DNA of 64,000 bases from assembly GCA_003973385.1 (NCBI GenBank), contig QNYK01000079.1, positions 62,001 to 126,000 of the forward strand, written 5' to 3'. Below are positions 35,036 through 44,570 of this stretch, in pieces. The position numbers were made by a program, and so were the translations under genes. The first letter of the stretch is position 1. The number at the start of each line of letters is the position of its first letter. The notes below the pieces were generated by a model. The model saw only the letters and a program-made list of their open reading frames with translations. It made no database searches and was not told the DNA's origin. Origin of the DNA: Bacillota bacterium. GTDB lineage: Bacteria > Planctomycetota > UBA8108 > UBA1146.

Positions 35036-36186
35036 CGAGTTCCCTCATCATCTTCGCGAGCATTCAGTTCGGCCAGTAACGCCTCGATCGCTGCGTCAAG
35101 GTCATCACCGCGAACATCCTTGTATCGGATGACTCCAGAGGAATCGATCACATACGTGGTCGGCCAACCATTGACATTCCAGCGTGTCGAGATGGGTCCG
35201 CTGGTTCCACCATCGTAGAAATTCTTCCAGGTCAGATTGTTCTTCTTCACCGCATCTCGTGCGGCCTCGATGGTGCTCTCCGAGTTGACTCCGACGATGG
35301 CAAACTGATCGGCAGGGTGCTTTTCCACGAGCGACCGCTCGTGTGGGTACATCGCCCGACAGGGTCCTCACCAGTCACCCCAGAAATCGAGTAGCACCAC
35401 CTTTCCCCTGAATGCAGAGAGTTGCATCAGATTTCCGTCGATCTTCTTACCGATGATCTCGGGAGCGACATGACCGATCTGGAGATGCTCCAGTTCGAAG
35501 ATGTCTCCCTGCACCAGGTCGCCGTAAGTGGTCTGACGAACAAAGGTCACATCTGCATACTCCTTCAGCAGACGGTCCAGGAGTCTCCTCGACTCCGCTC
35601 TGGTGTCCTTCTCCGCTGCCAGGATCTTCGAAAGAGAATAGTAGGCTGACGCTCTGGCGGTGCGATGTGGAGAGCGATCCGCCACCGCCCTCAGGAGTCT
35701 GAGATTGGCGGCCGACGGCGGATTGTAGTGGGCAAAGCGAACCAGTTCCTTGACCCCCTCATCTTCGATGAAATCGACCAGAACCGTATCGACCACCTTG
35801 TCGAGAACCCAGCCGCTCTCTTCATCCCTGGCCGCCATCATCATGACTTCCTGAAGTGCCTCGAGACAGGCATCGGTACCCGCATGAATCCTGGTGAACT
35901 CCAGCATCTCTGGCAAGAAGACGACCGTGGGGCTCTTCTTTGGATCGAGCTGGATCGCTTCTCGTTCTTCGTCTGTTTTCGCCTCCCGATAAGGCAACAT
36001 GTATTCTTCCCATGCTGCATTGATTCGCTCCTGCAATTTTGCCAGTGCAGCGGTTGCAGCAGTCTGTTGCGCTTCGGTCACTTCACTCTGCGGAGAATCG
36101 TCCGCGGGGAAAGCATGCAAGGATGGGGGAAGTGGTGCTGTCAATGCTAGCGTGACGGATAGAGTCAAGATCCATGACATCGGCAT
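35032..36186 (-). CDS. TlpA-like selenoprotein (in-frame UGA at redox site, UGPC)
   Basis: Read through TGA at 35370-35368, this is one 384-aa protein. Start ATG 36186 (AAGGAG 9 nt upstream), signal peptide, helical N-terminal domain, then a C-terminal TlpA/AhpC-like domain from ~240: GKVVLLDFWGDW-U-GPCRAMYP, with the TGA as residue 273 exactly where TlpA proteins have the first Cys of WCGPC. The frame continues with VGVNSE and GWPTTYVIDSSGVIRYKD, so the domain is intact on both sides. A hairpin follows the TGA. Membrane/periplasmic thiol-selenol oxidoreductase is likely. Lies 120 bp downstream of the feoB operon. A plain nonsense mutation is the alternative. Confidence 0.85.
35326..35370 (-). 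other. UGA Sec codon and putative bacterial SECIS hairpin
   Basis: TGA at 35370-35368; the stem CACGAGC / GCTCGTG with loop GGUC occupies 35343-35326, starting 24 nt after the codon. Seven perfect pairs, a short loop with leading G and U, and a coding location all fit bacterial SECIS elements bound by SelB. Confidence 0.72.
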
Positions 36187-36305
36187 CCTGCTGATCTCCT
36201 TTGCTGTTTCTTGAGCGCGAGATTGAGCCCGGGCACATCCAGGTCGAGGCTTGAGGATCATCAGATCATCCGGGCTCCAGGAATACCAGCAGACAACCGC
36301 TGAAA

Positions 36306-36449
36306 TCACTTTGGCTTGCAACCACCGCAGGAACCACCCTGATCACGCTTCTTGCTGCTATTTCTCGACCACAGGAGCAGAATAACGGCGCTGATCGACA
36401 GCAGCGTTACGATCCAGAACTGGGGATCCTCGATGGGGAAATCGCTCAT
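36306..36449 (-). CDS. FeoB-associated Cys-rich membrane peptide
   Basis: 47 aa from an ATG overlapping the feoB stop (ATGA). One membrane helix (FWIVTLLSISAVILLLW), a basic stretch, and the C-terminus GGSCGGCKPK, the hallmark of the small FeoB-associated Cys-rich family. It probably assists FeoB at the membrane. Confidence 0.88.
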   Translation of the reverse strand: MSDFPIEDPQFWIVTLLSISAVILLLWSRNSSKKRDQGGSCGGCKPK

Positions 36450-38374
36450 CCTGAAAAGCCCATCGCCATCATCACCGACCGAGTTGCGGTGCCCAGGATC
36501 CATGCCACGGCCGTCATCCAGGTCAACTGCAGGAGCGCCCATCGAAGGCCGCCAGTTTCCTTGCGGGTGACTGCAAGGGTCGGCAAGCACTGCATCGCCA
36601 GCACATAGAAGACCAGCAATCCGGCCGCGGATGCGGGTGGCAGCAGGGCTGAGCCGTCATCTCGCTTCGAGCCACGGATCCTGGCCATCGAGGTCGGATC
36701 CTCCAGATCTTGTCCGACACCGACCATCACATTGAGCGAGGAGACAAACACCTCCCTGGCAGCAAAACTGGCGAGCACTGCCACCGAGAGTTGCCAATCC
36801 GCTCCGACCGGAGCCAACACCGGCTCGACCCATCGACCCAGTCTCCCGGCGTACGATGCCTGTGCAGACTCTCGCAGTTCCAGCGATCGGGCTCTCTCCA
36901 GCAGCGAGTTGGCTTCGATCGGATCGGATTGCATCGCCGCAGATTCGCGTAGTGCGGTGACCTCCGCTCCTGCGGGAGTACTCGGGTAGTTACTCAACCA
37001 CCACAGGGCGATACAGATCAGCAGGATCACGGTCCCGGCATTGGTCAGGAAAGACATGCCTCGATCGAAGGCGATGCGCAGTGCTTCCTTCACTGAAGGG
37101 ATACGGTATGGCGGCAGTTCCAGCACCATCGGAAGACTTCGACCTGGCAACAGCGTCCTTCTCACCAACCCGGCAGTTCCCACCGCCGCCACAGCACCGA
37201 GCAAGTAACAGCCGATGAAGGCGGCTCCCGCTGCGATGGGGCGATCAGGAAACAGGATTCCGACCAGCAGGATGTACACCGGCAGCCTGGCAGAGCAGGA
37301 GAGAAAAGGTGCCACCAGTATGGTGGCGAGTCGATCTCTTCGGTCGGGGATCAGGCGGCTACACAGAATCCCCGGGATCGCACAGGCATGGCTCGAAAGA
37401 AGCGGCACGAACGCCTGCCCCGGTAACCCGAAGGGCCTTAGCCAGCGGTCCGCGACAAATGCGGCGCGCGCCATGTATCCGGTTTCCTCCAGCAGCGAGA
37501 CGAGGAAGAACAAGGTCACGATCTGCGGCAGGAACACCAGGGTCCCGGAGACACCTCCGATGACCCCATCGACCAGCAAGCCTCTGAGTGCTCCTTCGTC
37601 CATCCGTGACGAGATCCACACGCCCAGCTTTCCGAACAGCGCATCGATCCATTCCATCGGGTACTGGGCAATCCAGAACACCGAACCGAACAGAAGCGTC
37701 ATCGCGACCAGGAACAAGGTCAGACCAAGAATCGGATGAATCAGCAGACGATCGAGCCGATCATCTCGCAACCGCCTTCTCCTGGCCTGCTCCGGATGCA
37801 CAGGCTTGCTCACTTTCGCCAGCAGGTCTGTTCCCCACTGCTCGATCGACTGTCCCTGTGCCGGAATCTGCGCTGGAATTCGTGCGCCATCGATCAGGTC
37901 ATCGATTTCCAGGGATCTGACATCAGATCTCTCTGCTGCTCCGATCACAGGAATCCCCAGCTGCTCCTCCAGCAACTCCAGATCGATCTGATATCCGCGC
38001 AACTGAGCCTCGTGTGATTTTGTCACCACCGCAGCCATCGGGATTTCGAGTTGAGTCAATTCCGAGAACAACTGAAAATTGCGTCGGAGTCCCATGGCGT
38101 CGATGACGATGATCAACATGGCGAACTCTACATCCTGGTCCAGATGCTGACGGCAGAGTTTTGCCTCCGGGAGGTCCAGGTGGAGGCTGTATGTCCCCGG
38201 GAGATCGGTGACGAGCAACCGGTCCTTGTCCCTGTCGCGGAATCCATCGACCGACTCAGCGGTGATCCCGGGATGATTCGAGATCCGAGATTTTCCGCTC
38301 ACCATCGAATTGAAGAGAGTGCTCTTGCCGACATTCGGATTGCCTGCCAGCGTCACATGAAGCGTGGTCGCCAT
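36446..38374 (-). CDS. feoB: Ferrous iron transporter FeoB
   Basis: 642 aa from the ATG at 38374 (GAGG 9 nt upstream; a weaker in-frame ATG is at 38389). The N-terminal G domain has G1 GNPNVGKST, G2-region NHPGITAES and G3 DLPGTYS. The G4 position, usually NMxD, reads VVTKSH, so the guanine-specificity residues are lost. The membrane part has FLPQIVTLFFLVSLLEETGYMAR and pore motifs HACAIPGILCSR and SCSARLPVYI. Imports Fe(II). Followed by the Cys-rich partner; a 22-bp palindrome lies 167 bp upstream. Confidence 0.95.
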   Translation of the reverse strand: MATTLHVTLAGNPNVGKSTLFNSMVSGKSRISNHPGITAESVDGFRDRDKDRLLVTDLPGTYSLHLDLPEAKLCRQHLDQDVEFAMLIIVIDAMGLRRNFQLFSELTQLEIPMAAVVTKSHEAQLRGYQIDLELLEEQLGIPVIGAAERSDVRSLEIDDLIDGARIPAQIPAQGQSIEQWGTDLLAKVSKPVHPEQARRRRLRDDRLDRLLIHPILGLTLFLVAMTLLFGSVFWIAQYPMEWIDALFGKLGVWISSRMDEGALRGLLVDGVIGGVSGTLVFLPQIVTLFFLVSLLEETGYMARAAFVADRWLRPFGLPGQAFVPLLSSHACAIPGILCSRLIPDRRDRLATILVAPFLSCSARLPVYILLVGILFPDRPIAAGAAFIGCYLLGAVAAVGTAGLVRRTLLPGRSLPMVLELPPYRIPSVKEALRIAFDRGMSFLTNAGTVILLICIALWWLSNYPSTPAGAEVTALRESAAMQSDPIEANSLLERARSLELRESAQASYAGRLGRWVEPVLAPVGADWQLSVAVLASFAAREVFVSSLNVMVGVGQDLEDPTSMARIRGSKRDDGSALLPPASAAGLLVFYVLAMQCLPTLAVTRKETGGLRWALLQLTWMTAVAWILGTATRSVMMAMGFSG

Positions 38375-38540
38375 CGAGTCTGCCCTCATCCGGGCACCTC
38401 GCAGTGAGTCATCGGCTCGAATCGCGTTGCCGCCTGGCGCTTCAATCTGTCCTCACCTCCTGGCCCTTCAGCCCCCTGAATCGACCCTTTCGGGCTCTGG
38501 ACTCGATCACATACCGGGCGGGCAAGGGACCACGCAGAGC

Positions 38541-38562
38541 TTTGTTTGGCAACCCAAACAAA
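38541..38562. promoter_or_regulatory. Putative DtxR-type operator upstream of feoB
   Basis: Perfect inverted repeat TTTGTTTGG-CAAC-CCAAACAAA. Its 16-bp core matches the dtxR/feoA site at 15 of 16 positions. Lies between divergent feoB and the methyltransferase gene, closer to the latter (54 bp) than to feoB (167 bp). Confidence 0.73.
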
Positions 38563-38615
38563 AAAATAGTCCGCCAATCCCACCATCCGGGCGCTGAATT
38601 TCATACGATTTCGCC

Positions 38616-39782
38616 ATGGATACGATCTGGAGACGAATTCTGGCGGGTCAACTGACGCCGCTGCTGGAAGCGGCACGGACGGTGCGGACCGGGGATCTCG
38701 GTTCCCTCAATAAACTGCGTGAACACGGCAGTCGCGAGGAGGTCTCGGCAGTTCTCTGCATCTGGGATGCGCGTCGCCGCGCCGAAGGTCGCCTCGAAGA
38801 TGCGCATCGATGGTGGCTCACTGGCGAGGCTCTCCAGCAGGCGACTCGCTCGAGCGTGGCTCGGCACAAGGCTCACCGCATCCGGAGAGTCTGTGGTGAA
38901 TCCCCAGTGATCGACCTCTGCTGCGGCATCGGAAGCGATGCAACGGCGCTGTCTCGGGGCGGACCCGTGGTGATGGTCGATCGAGACCCACTGCGTCTGG
39001 CGCTGGCGCGAGCCAATGTCGCCGCCGCAGGTGGACAGGGCTGGGCAGTCGAAGCGGATGTCCGCTCTCTGCCCCTCTCCCCCTTACCGACACACATCGA
39101 CCCCGATCGTCGCCTCGACGGGCGTCGCCGACATTCCTACCCACAGATGCTGCCCGGTCCCGATGTGCTGGAACCACTGATGGAGCGAGTTCCAGATCTG
39201 GCACTGAAGTGCGGTCCCGGTGTCGATATCAAGGATCTGCCTGCGGGTGAGGTCGAGTTCATCCAGGATCGCGGTGACCTGGTCGAGGCAACTCTGTGGC
39301 GAGGTGCCTTTGACGGCGGCCAGCGACGCCGCGCGACCTTGCTTCCCGGGGAAGAGACCATCAGTGGCGAAAGTACCGTCCTCGAATCTTACTCTGGAAC
39401 CGAACCGAGATGGATCCACGAACCGGTGGCGGTACTCGAAAGATCTGGACTGGTCGCACAACTGCTGACTCGCCACATCCTCGGAGAGTTGCATCCGGGA
39501 CTCGGCTGGCTGGCCGGGGATGACCGGATCGAGTCGCCGTGGTTGCACAGTTTTGAAGTGGTGGAGCGGATGCCCTGGCGGGAGGAAAAGGTACGGCGAT
39601 GGCTTCGAGCACACGGCGAAGGGATTGCGATCGTCAAGACCCGAGGCGTTTCGGAGGACCCTGCAAAATTGCGCAGGAGATTGCGTGGCTCCGGTGGTGA
39701 TTTGATCCTGGCACTGCTGAGACACGGCAAGAAACAGGTCGCCTGGATCCTTCGCGCAGATTCGGAATCCGGTCGAGGCTAG
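38616..39782 (+). CDS. Class I SAM methyltransferase with THUMP-like C-terminal domain
   Basis: 388 aa. Residues ~95-150 show SAM motif I (VIDLCCGIGSDATALS), the acidic VMVDRDPLR, and a catalytic-region THIDPDRRLDGRR followed by a Tyr-Pro. The C-terminal ~100 residues (RWLRAHGEGIAIVKTRGV, GGDLILALLR) match the THUMP-like tail of a family with unknown, probably RNA, substrate. The stop overlaps that of the convergent FAD gene in a CTAG. Confidence 0.85.
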   Translation: MDTIWRRILAGQLTPLLEAARTVRTGDLGSLNKLREHGSREEVSAVLCIWDARRRAEGRLEDAHRWWLTGEALQQATRSSVARHKAHRIRRVCGESPVIDLCCGIGSDATALSRGGPVVMVDRDPLRLALARANVAAAGGQGWAVEADVRSLPLSPLPTHIDPDRRLDGRRRHSYPQMLPGPDVLEPLMERVPDLALKCGPGVDIKDLPAGEVEFIQDRGDLVEATLWRGAFDGGQRRRATLLPGEETISGESTVLESYSGTEPRWIHEPVAVLERSGLVAQLLTRHILGELHPGLGWLAGDDRIESPWLHSFEVVERMPWREEKVRRWLRAHGEGIAIVKTRGVSEDPAKLRRRLRGSGGDLILALLRHGKKQVAWILRADSESGRG

Positions 39783-40945
39783 ACTGGTACGCAGAACTCC
39801 TCCGGGATCTCGGTGCCATCTATCATCGAATCCACCACCATCGTTGCGGTCGCGGGTCCGACCAGCAAGCCGGCTCGATAATGGCCGGTCGCCACCCACA
39901 GTTGTGGCCGTCCGGGCCACATCCCCAGCAACGGGCCGCCATGCCGGGTCGCCTTCGGTCGGATGCCTGCCCGATGATCAGTGATCCTGTTTTCCACCCC
40001 GGGACCGAACATCGATAGGGCCACTTCGACCAGTTCCTGGTGCCCCTCGCGCGTCGGCTCCACGGCATCCCGAGGATCGCCACGATCGACACCGTTTCGA
40101 TGTCCACTGGCGACGCTGTTGCCGAGCCAGGAACTGCCATCCGGTGCAGGGATCCACGAGTAGATCGAACGATTGCCTGACGCATCTCTGAAGCCCGACA
40201 GATCGACATTGAAATGAACCAGATGTGGAGGTGCCTCGATGTCGAGAGCGATCGCCTCGCCAGGCACCGGCTCCAGCGGAAGTGGCGATGGCGGTACCGC
40301 AAGTGCTGCGGTGGCACTCTCCCAGCCCGCAGCGAGAACCACCTTGCGGTGCTCCGATGGCTGTTCCAGTTGCAGGTCCTGTCTGCCAGCGAGATGGATC
40401 CCTGCAGCTCCCTGCGGTTCGATTCGAATCGGACCGAGATCCTCGCGAATCCGCACCCCCGATGCCAGACACGACTGGCGCAGTGCCTCGATGGTGGCGA
40501 GCGGATCGATCCTCGCTTCCATCTCGACGCGAAGTCCTGCCTCGGGTGTCCGGACCATCTGAGGCAAGAGTTGTCGGATCTCGGCACCGGTGAGGACCTC
40601 GACCCTGCCTCCAGAGTTCCGTAATTTTCGCACTTCACGTTGTGGATTCCGCATCGTCCGCTCGCGAATATCGATGCCTCCGCAGCGACGGTACCCCACG
40701 TCGATCCCTGTCTCGGTCGCCAGATCATCGGCGAATTGTGGCCAGCTGTGCCAGGCCAGGGTACGCAGCTGGTAGAAGGGTGTGCGAGTGTGTTGCGGGG
40801 GGGTCAGGATCCCTGTAGATGCAGCGGTGGCTCCAGTTCCGATGCGTCTGGATTCCAGCAGTTCTACCTCGACCCCACGACCGCGCAGTTCCCTCGCCAT
40901 CGTGAGTCCTACGATCCCTCCCCCGAGCACAACCACCGACCTCAT
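39779..40945 (-). CDS. FAD-dependent oxidoreductase (glycine oxidase/DadA-like)
   Basis: 388 aa. Dinucleotide-binding VVVLGGGIVGLTMARELRGRGVEVELLE at the N-terminus is quoted in part: GGGIVG with the terminal Glu of strand 2. ATAASTGIL follows, then the second FAD contact KVVLAAGWES. The C-terminal GIRPKA...GPLLG...WVATGHYRAGLLVGP is typical of the DAO family, closest in style to ThiO glycine oxidase. No thiamine genes are adjacent, so the substrate is left open. GGGAGAG precedes the ATG. Confidence 0.85.
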   Translation of the reverse strand: MRSVVVLGGGIVGLTMARELRGRGVEVELLESRRIGTGATAASTGILTPPQHTRTPFYQLRTLAWHSWPQFADDLATETGIDVGYRRCGGIDIRERTMRNPQREVRKLRNSGGRVEVLTGAEIRQLLPQMVRTPEAGLRVEMEARIDPLATIEALRQSCLASGVRIREDLGPIRIEPQGAAGIHLAGRQDLQLEQPSEHRKVVLAAGWESATAALAVPPSPLPLEPVPGEAIALDIEAPPHLVHFNVDLSGFRDASGNRSIYSWIPAPDGSSWLGNSVASGHRNGVDRGDPRDAVEPTREGHQELVEVALSMFGPGVENRITDHRAGIRPKATRHGGPLLGMWPGRPQLWVATGHYRAGLLVGPATATMVVDSMIDGTEIPEEFCVPV

Positions 40946-41036
40946 CGATCTCTCCCGCCATTTCTGGTGCCAAATCTGCGGCTGTCACCCTACCCGCAGA
41001 GATGTACAATCGTCGATGACAGGGAGGCGGTCCACC

Positions 41037-44000
41037 ATGAGGTTAATCCTGCTACTCACGGCCATGATGACGTTGCCTGCAGTTCTGTGGGCCCAGGCGC
41101 AAAATGATGAATGTGGTACAGCGACCATCGCGGTACTCGGATCCAACGCCATCGACACCACAGAAGCCACCAACAGCCCTGAGGAAATCCCGACGAGTAC
41201 CTGTCCCGGGACCGCTCTCGGGGGAATATATTCCGACGTCTGGTTCTATTTCACTCCCACCGAAGATGGCCTGATGACCATCACTACCTGTGACACCGTC
41301 GATTTTGATACTGACGTCATCGTCTATGGCGGCGTTTGCGGATCACTGGTCGCCATCGCCTGTCACGGCGACACGGCAGGTTGCAGCGTCCAGGGAACCA
41401 CCAACTCCTGGAATACCATCCTTGAAAATGTGCCCGTCTTTGTCGGCGAGACGATTCTGATTCGCATCGGCGGCTGGGCAGATTTCGACATCGGAGGAGG
41501 GACCTTCGACATCTCGATGGTCAACACCCCACCTCCGCCACCGGGAGCCCCGGAAAACGATGAGTGCAGCGGTGCCATCGAAGCGGTACTCGGCGACAAC
41601 CCCATCGATACCACCTCCGCCAGCGACAGCACCGATCCCTACAGTAGTTCCACCGGTTGCAGTGCTCTCGGAGTGATGAACCAGGATGTCTGGTACCGCT
41701 GGACCGCACCGGGTGAGGGTTCTCTCACTGTCAGCCTGTGTAACATCGTCAACTTCGATACCGACCTGGTGATCTATCTCGGCAATTGCACATCCAAGAT
41801 CGAAGTCGCCTGTAGTGGCGACGAGTCAGGATGCCCGATGCAGGGCAACGGCGCTAACTACGCATCAGTCGTCGAAGGTCTGCAAGTCTCCGCCGGCGAG
41901 GAGTATTTAATCCGCATTGGAGGCTGGGGAGATGGTCAAAACGGTACCGGTAACGTCAATGTTCAGTTTGTTCAAGCGCTCATCGAATCACTGACCCTCA
42001 GTTCAGTACCCGGCAGCGCCGAGATCGATTGCGAGGCCGTGGTTTCCGGTCCGTGTGATTCAGTGGTGTTCGCAATAGGGGTCGGGGGCCCCAGCCAGGT
42101 GGCCGTGAACGGTCCTTTTGTCGCTGGTGACCTCGTCACAGCAGCGCTCTCGGTGTCGTCGATCCAGACGATGATCGAGGTCTGCGCCACGCCGCAAATC
42201 GGAAGTGCCCCCGGTACATCTTTCTGCGACGAAGTCGCTGTCACCGGGCCGATCACTCTGGAAAATTGTAGTGCACCACTCATCGATATTCCCGATGGCG
42301 GAGAGCCGATCGAATCCTTCATCGACATCAGCGGCGATCCCAGTGCCGTCCTGTGGGATGTCCAGGTCGAGGCTCACATCAATCATCCCGATGCCAGTCA
42401 ACTGCTGGTCGAAATCGCCTCCCCCGATGGCATCACCGTGACACTGCATAACCAACCGATCGGAGCTACCGGGGGGATCGATCTGACCTGGTGGCAAAGT
42501 GGCAGCCCGAACCAGCCGCCCTACGATGGCAATGGCTGGATGCAACCCTTTGAATATCTTTCAGCCTTCACGGGTTCCAACCCCATCGGTTCCTGGACTC
42601 TCACCGTCTCCGACGAGATGACGGGTGAAACGGGGATGCTCGAGGAGTGGTGTCTGCGGATTTACGACACAGCACCAGTTCCCACCAGCGGGCAAGACCT
42701 GATCATCGGAGACTCCAACAACCTGGTGATGGTCGGTCGTGAGGGCTCGCAGGCCAGTTTTGGCTCCGAGTCAGTGATGTGTAACGGCGGTACCGAACCG
42801 CTCGACTGGTTCGCCAACCCGGACCCACGTCACCCGATGATGGCCTTCAACATGTTTCGCCTCGATTCCGATCGTCTGATCCAGATCGGTGGCTCGTGGG
42901 TCAAGCACGGCTGGTCATCGGCCCAGGCCGACGCCTGCGGATTCGGCTGCGACCCCAGCCCCACCAGTACCTATACAGGTGTCGGCTGTTCCGACACCTA
43001 CGGTGCCGGTGGCAATGCCAACCAGAACACGATGGGGCCCCGCAGTGAGATCGATCCCTGGAGTGGCGGTTTCGTCTACGAGGGTTCCTATCTGCAGTCC
43101 GATTCGGGGCCGTGGGATCAGGTCGAGGAACGCCTCTCGGTCGAGGATGACGATCTCGATCCAGCCTTGCACCCCGGATCGATCTGGATCTCCGAGGTCT
43201 CCGTGGTTCATCCGGGGGATATCGACCACACCACCAACCATGCCTGGGAACCGATCGGTGTCACGGGATCTCCCGGCGGCAACTGGTCGATGAACATGTC
43301 CGCCCCGAGCCAACTGGGGACGGTGCAGGCGGCCTGGCCTGGAGCCTTGATCGAGGTGGTGAAACCGCTGCCCGTCATCGATGGACGCTGCTACCTGGCT
43401 CACAAGGTCACCGACAACGGGGATGGCACCTGGCACTACGAGTACTCGATTTACAACCACGACATGGGACGCAATGCGGGTTCCTTCTCGATTCCGGTCG
43501 CATCCGATGTCGAGGTCAGCAACATCGATTTCTTCGCTCCGACCATTCACAGCTTTTCCTTCTCCAACGACAACTGGTCGGCAGTTCGCGATGCCGATGG
43601 GATCACCTGGTCTACCACCGATCATGCCAGCGGCGCCTCTGCCAACCCGATCCGATGGGGATTCCTCTACAACTTTGGTTTCGATGCGGATGCTGCACCG
43701 GAAACCGGCACGGCAATTCTCGGCGTCCACTCCCCATCTGCAGTTCCCTACATCGAGGTCGAGGTGGCGACTCCACCGACTGCCCCACCGCCTCCCACCT
43801 TTCGCAGAGGACTGTGTAATGGCGATGGCAGTTTCGACATCGGCGATGTGATCTTCCTGCTCGGATACCTCTTCTCCAATGCTGAAGCCCCTGGTTGCCA
43901 CGACTCGTGTGACACCAACGACGATGGCGATCTCAACATCGCCGATGGCATCTCGATGCTAGGCAGCCTGTTCAATGGCGATGCTCCACCCGCACCACCG

Positions 44001-44075
44001 GGACCAACAGACTGCGGAGTCGATCCGACAGCGGATGCTCTCGATTGCAGCAACCCGTCCCCCGGCTGCCCCTGA
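41037..44075 (+). CDS. Large secreted protein: two PPC-like domains, P domain, dockerin
   Basis: 1012 aa from the ATG at 41037 (GGGAGG 9 nt upstream). The signal peptide ends near AQAQ. Residues ~23-165 and ~172-310 are two homologous beta domains beginning NDECGTA and NDECSGA, with DVWFYFTP/DVWYRWTA, like bacterial pre-peptidase (PPC) modules. At ~425-550 lies a proprotein-convertase P domain (VQVEAHINHPDASQLLVEI, GSWTLTVSDEMTGETG). A long unassigned region follows. The last ~90 residues are a dockerin pair (GDGSFDIGDVIFLLGYLF, DGDLNIADGISMLGSLF). No protease active site was seen. Confidence 0.86.
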   Translation: MRLILLLTAMMTLPAVLWAQAQNDECGTATIAVLGSNAIDTTEATNSPEEIPTSTCPGTALGGIYSDVWFYFTPTEDGLMTITTCDTVDFDTDVIVYGGVCGSLVAIACHGDTAGCSVQGTTNSWNTILENVPVFVGETILIRIGGWADFDIGGGTFDISMVNTPPPPPGAPENDECSGAIEAVLGDNPIDTTSASDSTDPYSSSTGCSALGVMNQDVWYRWTAPGEGSLTVSLCNIVNFDTDLVIYLGNCTSKIEVACSGDESGCPMQGNGANYASVVEGLQVSAGEEYLIRIGGWGDGQNGTGNVNVQFVQALIESLTLSSVPGSAEIDCEAVVSGPCDSVVFAIGVGGPSQVAVNGPFVAGDLVTAALSVSSIQTMIEVCATPQIGSAPGTSFCDEVAVTGPITLENCSAPLIDIPDGGEPIESFIDISGDPSAVLWDVQVEAHINHPDASQLLVEIASPDGITVTLHNQPIGATGGIDLTWWQSGSPNQPPYDGNGWMQPFEYLSAFTGSNPIGSWTLTVSDEMTGETGMLEEWCLRIYDTAPVPTSGQDLIIGDSNNLVMVGREGSQASFGSESVMCNGGTEPLDWFANPDPRHPMMAFNMFRLDSDRLIQIGGSWVKHGWSSAQADACGFGCDPSPTSTYTGVGCSDTYGAGGNANQNTMGPRSEIDPWSGGFVYEGSYLQSDSGPWDQVEERLSVEDDDLDPALHPGSIWISEVSVVHPGDIDHTTNHAWEPIGVTGSPGGNWSMNMSAPSQLGTVQAAWPGALIEVVKPLPVIDGRCYLAHKVTDNGDGTWHYEYSIYNHDMGRNAGSFSIPVASDVEVSNIDFFAPTIHSFSFSNDNWSAVRDADGITWSTTDHASGASANPIRWGFLYNFGFDADAAPETGTAILGVHSPSAVPYIEVEVATPPTAPPPPTFRRGLCNGDGSFDIGDVIFLLGYLFSNAEAPGCHDSCDTNDDGDLNIADGISMLGSLFNGDAPPAPPGPTDCGVDPTADALDCSNPSPGCP

Positions 44076-44183
44076 ATTGTTTTGCCACGATGGCTCGGTA
44101 TACTGGGTGCAGAATTGAGCGCAGTTGGAGGAGATTTGCAGCCTGAATCAGAGTCGATGTCAGACGCAGGGGAGGGTATCTCG

Positions 44184-44537
44184 GTGGAACACCGACAAGA
44201 GGATAATGCAACCCGCGAGTGGGCGATGTACCTGCATCTCTCTCTGCTGGCAGGATATGCCATTCCGTTGGCTGGTTTCATCGTTCCCATCATCATCTGG
44301 CAGGTCAAGAAGGACGAACTGCCAGAGATCGATGTTCACGGCAAGATCGTCACCAACTGGATCATCTCATGGCTCATCTATTTTATCGTCAGTATCTTCC
44401 TGGTATTCCTGGTCATCGGGATCCCCTGTCTGCTGGTGCTCGGAATCCTGAACATCGCGTACCCCATCATCGGCGGATTGAAGGCGAACAACGGCGAGGT
44501 CTGGCATTACCCGATGACCATCCGTTTCATTCGATGA
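44184..44537 (+). CDS. DUF4870 (Tic20-like) membrane protein
   Basis: 117 aa from the GTG at 44184, with GGGAGGG 7 nt upstream. An upstream ATG at 44157 lacks a site. Three membrane segments with conserved HLSLLAGYAIPLAGFIVPIIIW, the DHGKIVTNW-like element (VHGKIVTNWIISWLIY) and YPIIGGLKANNGEVWHYP. Matches the DUF4870 family of unknown function. Confidence 0.87.
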   Translation: MEHRQEDNATREWAMYLHLSLLAGYAIPLAGFIVPIIIWQVKKDELPEIDVHGKIVTNWIISWLIYFIVSIFLVFLVIGIPCLLVLGILNIAYPIIGGLKANNGEVWHYPMTIRFIR

Positions 44538-44570
44538 AGAAGATGAACTCATGACGGGTTCAGAGAGTGG

